Origin: Mycobacteriaceae bacterium | GTDB lineage: Bacteria > Actinomycetota > Actinomycetes > Mycobacteriales > Mycobacteriaceae | Direction of reading: 5' to 3' | Assembly: GCA_013362555.1 (NCBI GenBank) | Contig: JABFVX010000347.1 | Location: 1 to 10,015, forward strand | DNA length: 10,015 nucleotides | Shown: piece by piece, positions 1 to 7,796 of the stretch | Layout of the letters: every line of letters starts with the position of its first letter | Position numbering within the stretch: the first letter of the stretch is position 1 | Made by a program: the position numbers and the translations under genes | Notes under the pieces: generated by a model | What the model saw: the letters and a program-made list of their open reading frames with translations, nothing else | Database searches by the model: none | What the model was told of the DNA's origin: nothing

Positions 1-681
1 GGGCTCCTCGCGACGTACGCCGTGCTGGAGGAGGATTCGGTGGTCCACGTGCCCGAGTTCCTCACCGACGCCGAAGCGGCGTCGCTGAACTGTGCGGGGG
101 TGACGGCTTGGCACGCGCTGACCAGGCCCGTGCGCACCGCCGCGGGCGATCAGGTGCTGGTCGTCGGCAGCGGCTCGGTGGCACTGTTCGGCGTCCAGTT
201 CGCGAAGGCGCTGGGGGCCAGGGTGATCGCGGTGACCTCGTCGGAGGAGAAGGCCGCGCGCCTGCGCGCGCTGGGCGCCGCCGAGGTCGTCGACCGCACC
301 GTGACGCCGGACTGGGAAGCCGCGGTGCTGGAGCTGACCGGAGGCGACGGCGTCGCACAGGTGCTGGACGCCGTCGGCCCGGCTACGCTGCCGAAGTCGC
401 TGGCCGCGGCGGCCTACAACGCCCAGATCACCATGGTCGGCGCGTTCCCCGCCGACAGCGTCGAACCCGATGCCGACCCGCTGCGCGGCGCGTTCGCCTC
501 GGTCCGCCGGATCGCCGTCGGCAGTCGGGCCGATTTCGAGGCCATGAACGCCTTCCTCACCGAGCACCGCATCCGCCCCGCCGTGGACCGGGTCTTCCCG
601 GTGTCCGAGGCCGTCGACGCCTACCGCTACTTCCGCGACGCAGGCCCGTTCGGCAAGGTCGTCATCGAGCTCCCGAGCTAG
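1..681 (+). CDS. NAD(P)-dependent alcohol dehydrogenase / quinone oxidoreductase (MDR family), 5' end missing
   Basis: The reading frame is open from base 1, so the first third of the gene lies outside the window; 226 codons plus the stop are visible. The product belongs to the medium-chain dehydrogenase/reductase superfamily, cytosolic NAD(P)H-dependent oxidoreductases acting on alcohols, aldehydes or quinones. Visible are the end of the catalytic GroES-like domain, then the linker CAGVTAWHAL, then a Rossmann fold with glycine-rich loop GSGSVALFG and the family phrase ALGARVIAVTSSEEK. The segment GGDGVAQVLDAVG and the C-terminal FGKVVIELPS are also typical. A GTG at 22 is internal to the conserved region and is not the start. 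The zinc ligands would be in the missing part, so zinc dependence and substrate cannot be judged. No co-directional gene follows closely; a large palindrome lies 7 bases after the stop. Confidence 0.9.
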   Translation, partial: GLLATYAVLEEDSVVHVPEFLTDAEAASLNCAGVTAWHALTRPVRTAAGDQVLVVGSGSVALFGVQFAKALGARVIAVTSSEEKAARLRALGAAEVVDRTVTPDWEAAVLELTGGDGVAQVLDAVGPATLPKSLAAAAYNAQITMVGAFPADSVEPDADPLRGAFASVRRIAVGSRADFEAMNAFLTEHRIRPAVDRVFPVSEAVDAYRYFRDAGPFGKVVIELPS

Positions 682-688
682 ACCGGCG

Positions 689-756
689 TCCCTACACCCG
701 TAGCGTGCGTCCACACCCGCAGCTGCGGGTGTGGACGCACGCTACGGGTGTAGGGA
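689..756. repeat. 68-bp perfect palindrome, terminator-like
   Basis: Two 34-base arms are exact reverse complements with no spacer (centre between 722 and 723). The left arm begins TCCCTACACCCGTAGCGTGC. It starts 7 bases after the stop of the dehydrogenase gene and ends 46 bases before the next start codon. It has no T-tract, so as an RNA hairpin it would be a U-less terminator-type stem; as DNA it could extrude a cruciform. Each arm carries GTGCGTCC, which also occurs in the palindrome at 3551-3591. It may belong to a dispersed intergenic repeat family (inference). Confidence 0.9.
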
Positions 757-789
757 TTGCGGACGCTGGGTGGGGCGCCGCGTAGCGGC

Positions 790-795
790 TACGCT
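790..795 (+). promoter_or_regulatory. Putative leaderless -10 box (TACGCT) of the DUF2461 gene
   Basis: TACGCT fits the actinobacterial TANNNT pattern and lies exactly 6 bases before the ATG at 802. This predicts that transcription starts at the A of the start codon. No spaced Shine-Dalgarno sequence precedes the ATG, which supports leaderless expression. No convincing -35 box was found. Confidence 0.4.
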
Positions 796-801
796 GCGAG
801 G

Positions 802-1452
802 ATGGGTTTCAGCGGGTTCGGGGAGCAGGTGGTGGACTTCTACGAGGGGTTGGCCGCGGACAACTCGAAGGTGTATTGGGACGGGCACAAGTCCGTCTAC
901 GCCGCCGATGTCCGTGCGCCGATGGTCGCGCTGCTGGAGGAACTGGAGTCGGAGTTCGGTAAGGGCGCCGTTTTCCGGCCGCACCGCGACGTCCGGTTCG
1001 CCAAGGACAAGTCCCCGTACAAGACGCACTGCGGTGCGGTGATCGAGCAGGGGCGCGGCGGTGGCGCGTATTACGTCCAGGTCAGCGCCGAAGGGCTGAC
1101 CATCGGCGGCGGCTCCTACGCGATGGCGTCCGACCAGCTGGCCCGATACCGGACCGCGGTCGACGGAGACACGGCAGGGCCCGCATTGGAAAAGATTCTG
1201 GAAACGCTGTCCGGACAGGGCTGGGAGATTCTCGGCGACAGGCTCAAGACCAGGCCGCGCGGCGTCGACCCGGGCCATCCCAGGCTGGAACTGCTGCGGC
1301 ACCGCTCGATCTACACCATGCGCTCCTGGGATCCGGATGACGTTCTGCACGAGCCCGAGACTCTCGACCGGGTGCGCGCCGGGTGGCGTCAGCTGCGTGG
1401 ATTCAACGAATGGTGCGCCGACCACATCGGCGTCAGTGACCAAGGCTGGTAG
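802..1452 (+). CDS. DUF2461 (TIGR02453-type) domain protein
   Basis: This is a 216-residue cytosolic protein of the DUF2461 family; its biochemical role is not established. The N-terminus GFSGFGEQVVDFYEGLAADN, the phrase YWDGHK (residues 25-30) and the strongly conserved RFAKDKSPYKTH (65-76) are family hallmarks. They are followed by a GGGAYYVQVS strand (86-95) and the C-terminal RAGWRQLRGFNEW segment. The length is normal for a complete single-domain member. A longer in-frame start at 757 (GTG/TTG class) would begin at the edge of the palindrome. ATG 802 is preferred because family members begin with this FxGF motif and because a -10-like TACGCT lies 6 bases upstream. It probably forms its own transcript; the next gene is 53 bases downstream with its own -10-like box. 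Confidence 0.92.
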   Translation: MGFSGFGEQVVDFYEGLAADNSKVYWDGHKSVYAADVRAPMVALLEELESEFGKGAVFRPHRDVRFAKDKSPYKTHCGAVIEQGRGGGAYYVQVSAEGLTIGGGSYAMASDQLARYRTAVDGDTAGPALEKILETLSGQGWEILGDRLKTRPRGVDPGHPRLELLRHRSIYTMRSWDPDDVLHEPETLDRVRAGWRQLRGFNEWCADHIGVSDQGW

Positions 1453-1460
1453 GCAGCCTT
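1442..1460 (+). terminator. Small hairpin across the DUF2461 stop codon
   Basis: AAGGCTG (1442-1448) and CAGCCTT (1454-1460) form a perfect 7-bp stem around a 5-base loop that includes part of the TAG stop. There is no T-run after it. It may weakly terminate or attenuate transcription before the next gene; chance is also possible. Confidence 0.3.
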
Positions 1461-1493
1461 CCCGATTGGGGAGCACAGCCGGCGCTGCCTTCC

Positions 1494-1499
1494 TAGGAT
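1494..1499 (+). promoter_or_regulatory. Putative leaderless -10 box (TAGGAT) of the ferredoxin reductase gene
   Basis: TAGGAT lies exactly 6 bases before the ATG at 1506, the geometry expected if transcription starts on the start codon. The GGGGAG between them is too close to the ATG to act as a Shine-Dalgarno site. The same hexamer sits 7 bases before the toxin gene at 9898. No good -35 box is visible. Confidence 0.45.
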
Positions 1500-1505
1500 G
1501 GGGAG

Positions 1506-2708
1506 ATGGCAGCGCAGAGGTTCCTGATCGTCGGCGCGGGTCTGGCGGGGGCGAAAGCCGCCGAGGCACTGCGAGAAAAGGGATTCGACGGGCACATCAC
1601 CCTGGTCGGCGCGGAAGAGCACCGGCCGTATGAGCGCCCGCCGCTGTCCAAGGGCTATTTGACCGGCAAGTCCGAGCGCGAGAGCGTCTTCGTGCACCAG
1701 TCGGGCTGGTACCGCGAACACCGCGTCGACCTGCGCACCGGCGCCGAAGTCGCCGCCATCGACCGAGCCGGGCGCCGGGTGCGCCTGGCCGACGGGTCCC
1801 ACCTCGACTACGACCGGATGCTGTTGGCCACCGGCGCCCGCCCGCGTGAGCTGCCGGGCGCGCCGGGCGGCGAGAAATACCTTCGCACACTGGATGATTC
1901 GGACGCGCTGCGGGAAGTCCTGGCGACCCCCGGCGCGCGGCTGGTCATCCTCGGCGCGGGCTGGATCGGGCTGGAGGCTGCCGCGGCGGCCCGCGAAGCC
2001 GGGCTGTCCGTCACGGTGCTGGAGTCCGCCGAGCTTCCGCTGCTGAAAGCGCTCGGCCCGGAGGCCGCGCGGGTCTTCGCCGACCTGCACACCGAGCACG
2101 GCGTCGACCTGCGACTGGGCGTCGACGTCGAAGCGGTCAGCGGCAGGGGCGTCCGGCTGGCCGACGGCGTGCACGTCGAAGCGGACGCGGTGCTGGCGGG
2201 AATCGGCGCGGCGCCCAACACCGAGCTCGCCGTGCAGGCCGGGCTCGAGGTGGACAACGGCGTACTCACCGACGCCGCGCTGCGCACGTCGGACCCCGAT
2301 ATTTTCGCGGCAGGCGATGTGGCGAACGCCTTCCACCCGCGCTATGGCAGCCACATCCGCGTCGAGCACTGGGCCAACGCGCTGAACCAGCCCGCGGTCG
2401 CTGCCGCCGGAATGCTCGGGGAGACAGCCGAATACGACCGGCTGCCGTATTTCTACACCGACCAGTACGATCTCGGGATGGAGTACCACGGCTACGTCGG
2501 ACCCGACGGCTACGACGCGGTGGTGTTCCGCGGGGACGTGCCCGCCCGCCAATTCATCGCGTTCTGGTGCAGCCGAGGCCGCGTCCTCGCGGGCATGAAC
2601 GTCAACATCTGGGACGTCGGCGACCAGATCAAGGACCTGATCCGCGCCGACCGGCCCATCGACGCGGCACGCCTCGCCGACGTCGATGTTCCCCTCGCCG
2701 ATCTCTGA
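1506..2708 (+). CDS. FAD-dependent ferredoxin/rubredoxin reductase (putidaredoxin reductase type)
   Basis: This is a 400-residue cytosolic flavoprotein that would pass electrons from NAD(P)H through FAD to a ferredoxin or rubredoxin, typically feeding a cytochrome P450 or dioxygenase. An N-terminal FAD-binding Rossmann motif GAGLAG lies at residues 10-15, followed by the class-typical RPYERPPLSKGYL (40-52) and ATGARPR (108-114). The NAD-binding motif GAGWIG is at 150-155, with a Glu at about 173 at the end of the next strand, which suggests NADH preference (inference). The second FAD motif DIFAAGDVA is at 265-273. The C-terminal Reductase_C-type domain runs from about 314 to the end (LPYFYTDQYDLGMEYHG, then GMNVNIWDV). 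Length is normal for the family. No ferredoxin or P450 gene lies beside it, so its partner is unknown. It is convergent with the TetR gene. Confidence 0.93.
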   Translation: MAAQRFLIVGAGLAGAKAAEALREKGFDGHITLVGAEEHRPYERPPLSKGYLTGKSERESVFVHQSGWYREHRVDLRTGAEVAAIDRAGRRVRLADGSHLDYDRMLLATGARPRELPGAPGGEKYLRTLDDSDALREVLATPGARLVILGAGWIGLEAAAAAREAGLSVTVLESAELPLLKALGPEAARVFADLHTEHGVDLRLGVDVEAVSGRGVRLADGVHVEADAVLAGIGAAPNTELAVQAGLEVDNGVLTDAALRTSDPDIFAAGDVANAFHPRYGSHIRVEHWANALNQPAVAAAGMLGETAEYDRLPYFYTDQYDLGMEYHGYVGPDGYDAVVFRGDVPARQFIAFWCSRGRVLAGMNVNIWDVGDQIKDLIRADRPIDAARLADVDVPLADL

Positions 2709-2723
2709 GCGCCGGCCCTCCAC

Positions 2724-2789
2724 AACGACTCATGAGTTGCGCTCAACGCACTCCACGGGTCGTTCTGGATGTTCTCGGAGCGCTCTGAG
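2724..2789. terminator. Bidirectional terminator-like inverted repeats between convergent genes
   Basis: The first element, 2724-2764, is an imperfect hairpin running from AACGACTCATGAG to CACGGGTCGTT, with wobble pairs and a one-base bulge. A second dyad, CTCGGAGC/GCTCTGAG at 2774-2789, ends 2 bases before the TetR stop codon. They occupy the 83-base gap between the two convergent stop codons, where both transcripts would need to end. The element has the same 41-base length as the palindrome at 3551-3591 and shares CACGGGTCGTTCTGGA with it. Confidence 0.6.
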
Positions 2790-2791
2790 GA

Positions 2792-3478
2792 CTACTTGCG
2801 GGCGGGAAAGCAGGCGCGTTTGGCGGCTTCCACTTCGTCCGGGGTCATCGGAGCGACGGTGATCGGCAGGCGCGGCAGCGCGTCGCCACGCAGGCCGTCC
2901 AGGACGATGTCGAAGTAGCGGCGCCAGACTTCCTGGTTGGACGGCCGGGCGAAGGCCGCGACGGCGTCCACCATGTGCATGAGAGCGATGAAATCGCCGG
3001 ACTCGACGCCCTCGCGCAGCACTCCGGCCTGGTGGCCGCGGGCAACGACGGCCGCACAGGCCGGCTCCAGCCGGGCGTGGATGCCTTCGAAACGGGCATA
3101 GTCGCCGATCTGGCGGACGACCTCGCTCAGGCCCCGGTTCGCCGCCATGTCCTGGCAGGCGTAAGCGAACAGCTCCACGATCGCGGCCCAGGGATCCGGA
3201 TGGTGCAGGGCCCGTTCGGCCTGTTCGACGAGGCGGTCTACCCGCTCCTCGAAGACCGCGACGATCAGATCCTGCTTGTTGGCGAATCGCCGGTAGACAG
3301 TGCCGACCCCGACGCCCGCGTGTTCGGCGACGTGGTCGAGCGTCACTTCGAGGCCGCGTTCGGCGAACAATTCGCGGGCTGCGGTCAGGATGCGCTCCTG
3401 GTTGCGGGCGGCATCGGCCCGCAGGCGCCGGCTCGTTCCCGGGCCGGCAGCCTCCCGCGCATCGGCAACGGTGTTCAC
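2792..3478 (-). CDS. TetR/AcrR family transcriptional regulator
   Basis: This 228-residue protein is a one-component DNA-binding repressor type. The N-terminal TetR domain is clear: RILTAARELFAERGLEVTLD (residues 29-48), then the helix-turn-helix VAEHAGVGVGTVYRRFANKQ (50-69), the family's most conserved segment. The C-terminal ligand/dimer domain (about 80-228) includes AYACQDMAANRGLSEVV, which resembles the C-terminal domain common in many actinobacterial TetR proteins; the ligand cannot be inferred. The GTG start at 3478 is chosen because a TACCCT -10-like box ends 7 bases upstream and the frame needs an N-terminal tail before the HTH. It lies downstream of the lipase gene on the same strand but is separated by a strong palindrome, and is convergent with the flavoprotein gene. 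Its target is unknown; self-regulation is the default expectation. Confidence 0.92.
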   Translation of the reverse strand: MNTVADAREAAGPGTSRRLRADAARNQERILTAARELFAERGLEVTLDHVAEHAGVGVGTVYRRFANKQDLIVAVFEERVDRLVEQAERALHHPDPWAAIVELFAYACQDMAANRGLSEVVRQIGDYARFEGIHARLEPACAAVVARGHQAGVLREGVESGDFIALMHMVDAVAAFARPSNQEVWRRYFDIVLDGLRGDALPRLPITVAPMTPDEVEAAKRACFPARK

Positions 3479-3485
3479 AAGCCCG

Positions 3486-3526
3486 AGGGTAGCAAGAATG
3501 CGAACTATGCGGAGGTTTCGTCTCCG
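3486..3526 (-). promoter_or_regulatory. Putative TetR-gene promoter and operator dyad
   Basis: Reading the minus strand, TACCCT (3491-3486) lies 7 bases before the GTG start, a leaderless layout. The dyad CGGAG-N7-CTCCG (3510-3526) covers where the -35 region would be, so bound protein there would block the promoter. Both elements are short, and the operator role is an inference from position. Confidence 0.3.
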
Positions 3527-3550
3527 TTACGACCCCAACCCTCTGTCCAA

Positions 3551-3591
3551 AACGACCCGTGAGGTGCGTCCGACGCACGTCACGGGTCGTT
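3551..3591. terminator. 41-bp near-perfect palindrome after the lipase gene
   Basis: Arms 3551-3570 and 3572-3591 pair at 19 of 20 positions around a single central base (left arm AACGACCCGTGAGGTGCGTC). It starts 11 bases beyond the lipase stop on the minus strand and lies 72 bases before the TetR start, so it probably ends the lipase transcript. It ends with CACGGGTCGTTCTGGA, shared exactly with the inverted repeat at 2754-2769. Confidence 0.65.
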
Positions 3592-3602
3592 CTGGAGGCG
3601 GG

Positions 3603-4820
3603 TCAGCAGTTGCTGGGGGCGGGGCGGCCGGCGAAGCGGTCGGCGAGGTAGGCGTATGCGCGGGGGAGGCCGAGCGGGATGGCCAGGCCGTGGTCGGCGT
3701 CCGGGATGACGTCGAACAGCACCCGGCCGCCTGCCCGGCAGTAGCGGCCGGCCATCCGCTGGGCCAGCGGCACCGACACCTGGTCCAGCGCGCCGTGCCA
3801 TTCGTAGACCGGAGCGCGCGGCACGCCCCGGAACATGGCGAGGCTGTTCTCGTGGATCACCCGCTTGGTGGAGTCGTCCGCGTCGAACACCCCGGGCCTG
3901 CCGATCTTCTGCAGGTCCAAATTCGAACCGGCCTTGATGATTTCATCGGTGCAGGCATTGGCGATGCGGCCGCGCAGTTGCTTGCCCGCCGGGTTGAGGT
4001 TGTCCGTGAAATGCATCCGGGCTGGGTATTCGCGTTCCAGTCCCATCGCCGCGGCGAAGCCGAGGCCGAACAGCGGCGACGGCTTCAGTCCCATGTCGAT
4101 CGCGATCTGGCCCAGATCCACCGGCAGGCCGCCCTGGGCCACGCCGACGATGGGCAGTTCCGGGGCGTAGGTCGGGGCGAGCGCGGCGGCGAAGCCGCTG
4201 GCCATCGCGCCGCCGGAGTAGCCGAGCAAGCCGACAGGGCTGGCGTGCAGGCCCGCAGGCGCGAAACCGCGCACCGCGCGCAGCCCGTCCAGCACGATCT
4301 GCCCGCCCAGTTTCGCCGCGCCGTAGGCGCTCGTCGGGCCGAGGTGGTCCGGCACCGCCACGGCCCAGCCCCGCTGCAACAGCACGTTCAGCGCCGACGC
4401 CTCCGGCATGGACCCGTTGAACAGCGAGTGCGACGGCGCACATTGCAGGCCAAGCGCATTGACGAACGGCTGGTACGACAGCAGCGGCCGAATCCCGGAA
4501 CTGGAGCCGGCTCCGCCGCTGGGTTCCAGCAGCGTCGTGGCCGCGGCGATCGGCTTGCCCGCCGAGTTCTCCGAGCGGAACAGCAACTGCCACACCCGGG
4601 CTCCGGAAAACGGCCCGGCAGGCACCGCTCGGCTGCGCAGCACCTCGCCATTGTGATGGCGGCCCAGGTCGGCGGGCGCCGCATAGAATCGGTCCGGATC
4701 GGCCAGCGGATACAGCGGCGCCGCGGCCGCGGCGGGCTGTGCGCCGGGCAGCGCGAGGAACAGAAGCGACAGGCAGGCGGCGGCAGCACCCTGTCGCGCA
4801 CGCAGCGAGATGGTTGTCAC
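3603..4820 (-). CDS. Secreted lipase, LIP family (alpha/beta hydrolase)
   Basis: This 405-residue exported enzyme is predicted to hydrolyse triacylglycerols or other esters outside the cell. The N-terminus has a Sec-type signal peptide: basic start TTISLRARQ, hydrophobic core AAAACLSLLFLAL, and an alanine-rich cleavage zone near residues 27-35. The mature part has the LIP-family layout. The nucleophile elbow is GYSGG with Ser202, the likely acid is Asp346 in HGALDQ, and the likely base is His377 in DADHG. Cysteines at 127, 290, 361 and 405 are placed as two plausible disulfide pairs, as in secreted lipases of this family. The GTG at 4820 is chosen because AAGGGA (4836-4831) lies 10 bases upstream and the signal peptide starts right after it; an in-frame ATG at 5033 would add 71 non-secretory residues and hide the signal. 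It is divergent from pgm, with no chaperone or partner gene nearby. Confidence 0.9.
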   Translation of the reverse strand: MTTISLRARQGAAAACLSLLFLALPGAQPAAAAAPLYPLADPDRFYAAPADLGRHHNGEVLRSRAVPAGPFSGARVWQLLFRSENSAGKPIAAATTLLEPSGGAGSSSGIRPLLSYQPFVNALGLQCAPSHSLFNGSMPEASALNVLLQRGWAVAVPDHLGPTSAYGAAKLGGQIVLDGLRAVRGFAPAGLHASPVGLLGYSGGAMASGFAAALAPTYAPELPIVGVAQGGLPVDLGQIAIDMGLKPSPLFGLGFAAAMGLEREYPARMHFTDNLNPAGKQLRGRIANACTDEIIKAGSNLDLQKIGRPGVFDADDSTKRVIHENSLAMFRGVPRAPVYEWHGALDQVSVPLAQRMAGRYCRAGGRVLFDVIPDADHGLAIPLGLPRAYAYLADRFAGRPAPSNC

Positions 4821-4892
4821 TGGAACGTTGTCCCTTCCGGACGGTCGCGTTGGACGGGGTAACCCACCCAGCGTGTTGCTAGTTGATTGCTG

Positions 4893-4898
4893 ATCGTA
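4893..4898 (-). promoter_or_regulatory. Putative -10 box (TACGAT) upstream of the lipase gene
   Basis: On the minus strand TACGAT fits the -10 consensus and lies about 70 bases upstream of the GTG start, leaving a leader that contains the AAGGGA ribosome-binding site. The -35 region is weak: GACA occurs but at a spacing longer than usual. Confidence 0.3.
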
Positions 4899-5229
4899 GA
4901 GTTCACTCCGGTTGAAATGTCGCAGGCACAGGCCGTTGTGCTCGGAATCCCCGGTCGCCGGGCATGAACTGACGGTCACCGATTGGCAACATTCCGCACA
5001 TGTGCCGTCCGAATGCGTATGCTGGGCGGGCATGCGCGGCGCAGCGGCGGCCCCGGGCGGTTCGTCCGATATCGCAGGGCCCCGCCGGTCGCGTGATGCA
5101 CTCGGGGGGTGGTTCCGAACTCATGTCGGAGAGTCCGGGGGGACAACAGGCTCCGACCATTGCGGCGGTGCAGTCGCGGTGGAATGCGAGCTGACCATGG
5201 CAACCAGCGGCGGACGGGGTTGAGTGATG
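4899..5229. other. Intergenic stretch between divergent lipase and pgm genes, no supported gene
   Basis: This part of the 510-base divergent gap shows no recognisable protein on either strand. One item stands out: TATGCT (5018-5023), a good -10-like hexamer, 8 bases before an ATG at 5032. That ATG opens a 63-codon frame to 5223, but the frame is low-complexity, uses A/T at about a third of third positions and resembles no known family. The hexamer may instead start a long leader for pgm. Confidence 0.5.
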
Positions 5230-5257
5230 TTGAGCACAAGGCGTTTTGCGGTAGAAG
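5230..5257 (+). promoter_or_regulatory. pgm: Putative sigma70-type promoter of pgm
   Basis: TTGAGC (5230-5235) and TAGAAG (5252-5257) are separated by 16 bases and match the housekeeping -35/-10 pattern well for a high-GC genome. Transcription would start near 5264, giving a leader of roughly 65 bases that ends in GAGGAG before the pgm ATG. Confidence 0.4.
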
Positions 5258-5330
5258 CGGCGGGCATCGGGCAGGCGCCTGAATGACCGTCTGCGAGCAC
5301 GAGCTCGGCAGCATCGAAGAGGAGTTCGCC

Positions 5331-7004
5331 ATGGGTCGAGACCACGTGGTGAGCGACCGCGCAGGCAAGCAGGCGCGGCCGGAGGACCTGGTGGACGTCG
5401 CGCACCTGGTGACCGCGTTTTACGGCCTGATCCCGGATCCGTCGGTGCCCGAACAGCTGGTGTCGTTCGGCACGTCGGGCCACCGCGGCTCCAGCCTGGA
5501 CACCGCTTTCAACGAGGCGCACATCCTGGCCATCACCCAGGCCATCGTGGAGCACCGCGCCGCCCGCGGCATCGACGGGCCGCTGTTCCTCGGCCGCGAC
5601 ACCCACGCGCTGTCCGAGCCCGCGTGGAGCACCGCACTGGAAGTCCTTGTGGGCAACGGCGTCACGGTGATGGTCGACGCGCGCGACCGTTACACGCCGA
5701 CCCCTGTCGTCAGCCATGCCATCTTGCGCTACAACGCATCCGGCAAACGCCCGCCCGCCGACGGCATCGTCGTGACGCCGTCGCACAACCCGCCGCGCGA
5801 CGGCGGATTCAAGTACAACCCGCCACACGGCGGCCCGGCCGACTCGGCCGCTACCGACGCGATTGCCAAGCGCGCCAACGAATTGCTGTACGGCGGCCTG
5901 GCAGGGGTCAAGCGCACCACCCTGAAGCAGGCGCTGGCGTGCGTGATGCGCTTCGACTTCCTGGACCACTACGTGTCCGACCTGCCGACCGTGCTGAACC
6001 TGGACGCGATCCGCGGCGCGGGCATCCGGATCGGGGCGGACCCGATGGGCGGCGCCAGCGTGGACTACTGGGAGGAGATCGGCCAGCGCTTCGACCTGGA
6101 ATTGGAGGTGGTCAATCCGCTGGTGGACGCGACGTGGCGGTTCACCACCCTGGACCACGACGGCCGGATCCGGATGGACTGCTCCTCGCCGTACGCGATG
6201 GCGTCGCTGGTCGACATGAAGGACGACTACGACGTCGCCACCGGCAACGACGCCGACGCCGACCGGCACGGCATCGTCACCCCGGACGGCGGGCTGATGA
6301 ACCCCAACCACTACCTCGCCGTCGCCATCGACTACCTGGTGGCAAACCGGATCGGCTGGGACGCCCTCACCAAGATCGGCAAGACCGTCGTCACGTCGTC
6401 GATGATCGACCGGGTGGTGTCGGTGCTCGGTCGGGAAGTGTACGAGGTGCCGGTCGGCTTCAAGTGGTTCGTGCCCGGATTAATCAGCGGCAGTGTCGCT
6501 TTCGGCGGCGAGGAGAGCGCGGGAGCGTCGTTCCTGCGGATGGACGGGTCGGTGTGGACCACTGACAAGGACGGCATGCTGATGGCCCTGCTCGCAGCCG
6601 AGATCACCGCGGTCACCGGGCAGAGCCCCGCCGCGGGGTACGTAGAACTGGAACGCCGCTACGGCCGGGCGTTCTCCGCGCGCATCGACGCTCCCGCCAC
6701 TGCCGCACAGAAGACCGCCCTGGCCCGGATCACCGCCGACGAGGTGCGGGTCAGCGAGCTGGCGGGCGAGGAAGTCACCGCCGTGCTCACCCGCGCTCCC
6801 GGCAACGGCGCGCCGATCGGCGGCATCAAGGTCATCACCGAGAACGCGTGGTTTGCCGCGCGGCCCTCGGGCACCGAGGACATGTACAAGATCTACGCCG
6901 AGTCCTTCCACGGCCCGTCGCACTTGGCGCAGGTGCAGAACGAAGCGCAGCATTTGGTGGACGCCACATTTTCTGGGCAGGGCCGCTCCGTGCCGGCAGA
7001 GTGA
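5331..7004 (+). CDS. pgm: Phosphoglucomutase (alpha-D-glucose-specific)
   Basis: This 557-residue cytosolic enzyme interconverts glucose 1-phosphate and glucose 6-phosphate, linking glycogen, trehalose and sugar-nucleotide synthesis to glycolysis. All four domains of the alpha-D-phosphohexomutase fold are visible. The substrate entry motif is [10 protein letters not shown] (46-55). The active-site phosphoserine is Ser151 in [16 protein letters not shown]. The Mg-binding loop DADADR is at 307-312, the sugar-binding loop [10 protein letters not shown] at 392-401, and the phosphate-binding [12 protein letters not shown] at 511-522. Nothing essential is missing, and the length is close to the bacterial Pgm norm of about 550. 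An in-frame ATG at 5283 exists, but ATG 5331 is chosen because GAGGAG (5319-5324) stands 6 bases before it and relatives begin close to this point. The next gene starts 5 bases after the stop, so the two are probably co-transcribed. Confidence 0.96.
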   Translation: MGRDHVVSDRAGKQARPEDLVDVAHLVTAFYGLIPDPSVPEQLVSFGTSGHRGSSLDTAFNEAHILAITQAIVEHRAARGIDGPLFLGRDTHALSEPAWSTALEVLVGNGVTVMVDARDRYTPTPVVSHAILRYNASGKRPPADGIVVTPSHNPPRDGGFKYNPPHGGPADSAATDAIAKRANELLYGGLAGVKRTTLKQALACVMRFDFLDHYVSDLPTVLNLDAIRGAGIRIGADPMGGASVDYWEEIGQRFDLELEVVNPLVDATWRFTTLDHDGRIRMDCSSPYAMASLVDMKDDYDVATGNDADADRHGIVTPDGGLMNPNHYLAVAIDYLVANRIGWDALTKIGKTVVTSSMIDRVVSVLGREVYEVPVGFKWFVPGLISGSVAFGGEESAGASFLRMDGSVWTTDKDGMLMALLAAEITAVTGQSPAAGYVELERRYGRAFSARIDAPATAAQKTALARITADEVRVSELAGEEVTAVLTRAPGNGAPIGGIKVITENAWFAARPSGTEDMYKIYAESFHGPSHLAQVQNEAQHLVDATFSGQGRSVPAE

Positions 7005-7009
7005 GCAAC

Positions 7010-7747
7010 ATGACAGCTCCGAAACCCGCCCCGGTGTCCAGCCGGACGACGTGGCTGCTGGCCGCGCTCGCCGTGGTCGCCGTCGCACTCACCGCCCTGC
7101 TGGTGCTGCGCGACCGCGACGACGACTCGCAGCCGCAGGTGCAGCCGACCAGCAACGCCGCCGAGCGCAACCCGGCGCTGGTGGTGTCGCTGGCGCCGGA
7201 CGGCGCCCAACAACTCGGGCTGCCCAACGCGGCGAAGGTCATCGACGTATACGAGGACCCGCTGTGCCCGGTGTGCTCGCAGTTCGAGCAGATGTACGGC
7301 GCCCGGCTGGACGCCGCCGTCGACCAAGGCAAGATCGCCGTCCGCTACCACCTGCTGAACTTCCTGGACAAGGCGTCGCACAGCAAGGACTACTCCACCC
7401 GGGCCATCGCCGCGTTCCGCTGCGTCGCACAGACCGGCAACGGCTTGTCCTACACCCGCTTCCACAACACGCTGTTCCTGACCAGCCAGCCGCAGGAAGA
7501 AGGCAGCAGCGACCTGTCCAACCAGCAGCTGGCCGACCTCGCCAAGAAGGCGGGCGCTCCGGATGCCGCAGTGAAATGCGTCGCGGACGGCGCGCAGGTG
7601 GGCCCGGCCCGCCAAGCCGCCGACACCGGGCTCAACGCCCTGAAGACGGCCATGAAGGGCGGTCCCGCGGGCACTCCCACCGTCATGTCCGGCGACACCA
7701 AGATCGATCTCGACGACTCGAACTGGATATTGAAACTCATCCCCTGA
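7010..7747 (+). CDS. Membrane-anchored DsbA-like thioredoxin-fold protein
   Basis: This 245-residue protein is predicted to sit on the outer face of the cytoplasmic membrane and to make or shuffle disulfide bonds in exported proteins. A short cytoplasmic start is followed by one membrane helix (about residues 15-33, TWLLAALAVVAVALTALLVL) and a charged linker. The thioredoxin_4/DsbA-like domain runs from about 75 to the end. The redox motif is CPVC at 86-89 after VIDVYEDPL, and the cis-proline loop is GTPTV (221-225). Extra cysteines at 138 and 190 could form a structural disulfide. ATG 7010 is preferred, with GAG about 8 bases upstream; a GTG at 7001 overlaps the pgm stop as GTGA and would add three residues. 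It is probably translated from the pgm transcript, though no metabolic link is evident. Confidence 0.9.
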   Translation: MTAPKPAPVSSRTTWLLAALAVVAVALTALLVLRDRDDDSQPQVQPTSNAAERNPALVVSLAPDGAQQLGLPNAAKVIDVYEDPLCPVCSQFEQMYGARLDAAVDQGKIAVRYHLLNFLDKASHSKDYSTRAIAAFRCVAQTGNGLSYTRFHNTLFLTSQPQEEGSSDLSNQQLADLAKKAGAPDAAVKCVADGAQVGPARQAADTGLNALKTAMKGGPAGTPTVMSGDTKIDLDDSNWILKLIP

Positions 7748-7796
7748 TCCCGCGCTCGCCGACGGCGACCGGAGTGCCCGGGCGCCACCTCGGGAT

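Noticed and set aside
1389..2723. Long open frame on the minus strand across the flavoprotein gene
   Set aside because: It is antisense to a gene with clear FAD and NAD motifs. Its Asp/Val/Arg-rich translation is the usual mirror of GC-rich coding DNA and matches no family.
3300..4862. Plus-strand 520-codon frame across the TetR and lipase genes
   Set aside because: It spans two well-supported minus-strand genes and their intergenic palindrome, with low-complexity Arg/Gly/Ala translation.
4821..5033. N-terminal extension of the lipase to ATG 5033
   Set aside because: It would put 71 Cys-rich, non-hydrophobic residues before a clean signal peptide; GTG 4820 has AAGGGA at good spacing.
5032..5223. 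63-codon plus-strand ORF after a TATGCT box
   Set aside because: The -10-like box is attractive, but the codon third positions and composition are not like neighbouring genes and no family is recognised.
5121..6311. Minus-strand 396-codon frame opposite pgm
   Set aside because: It is an antisense shadow of pgm with Val/Arg/Asp-rich composition and no domain.
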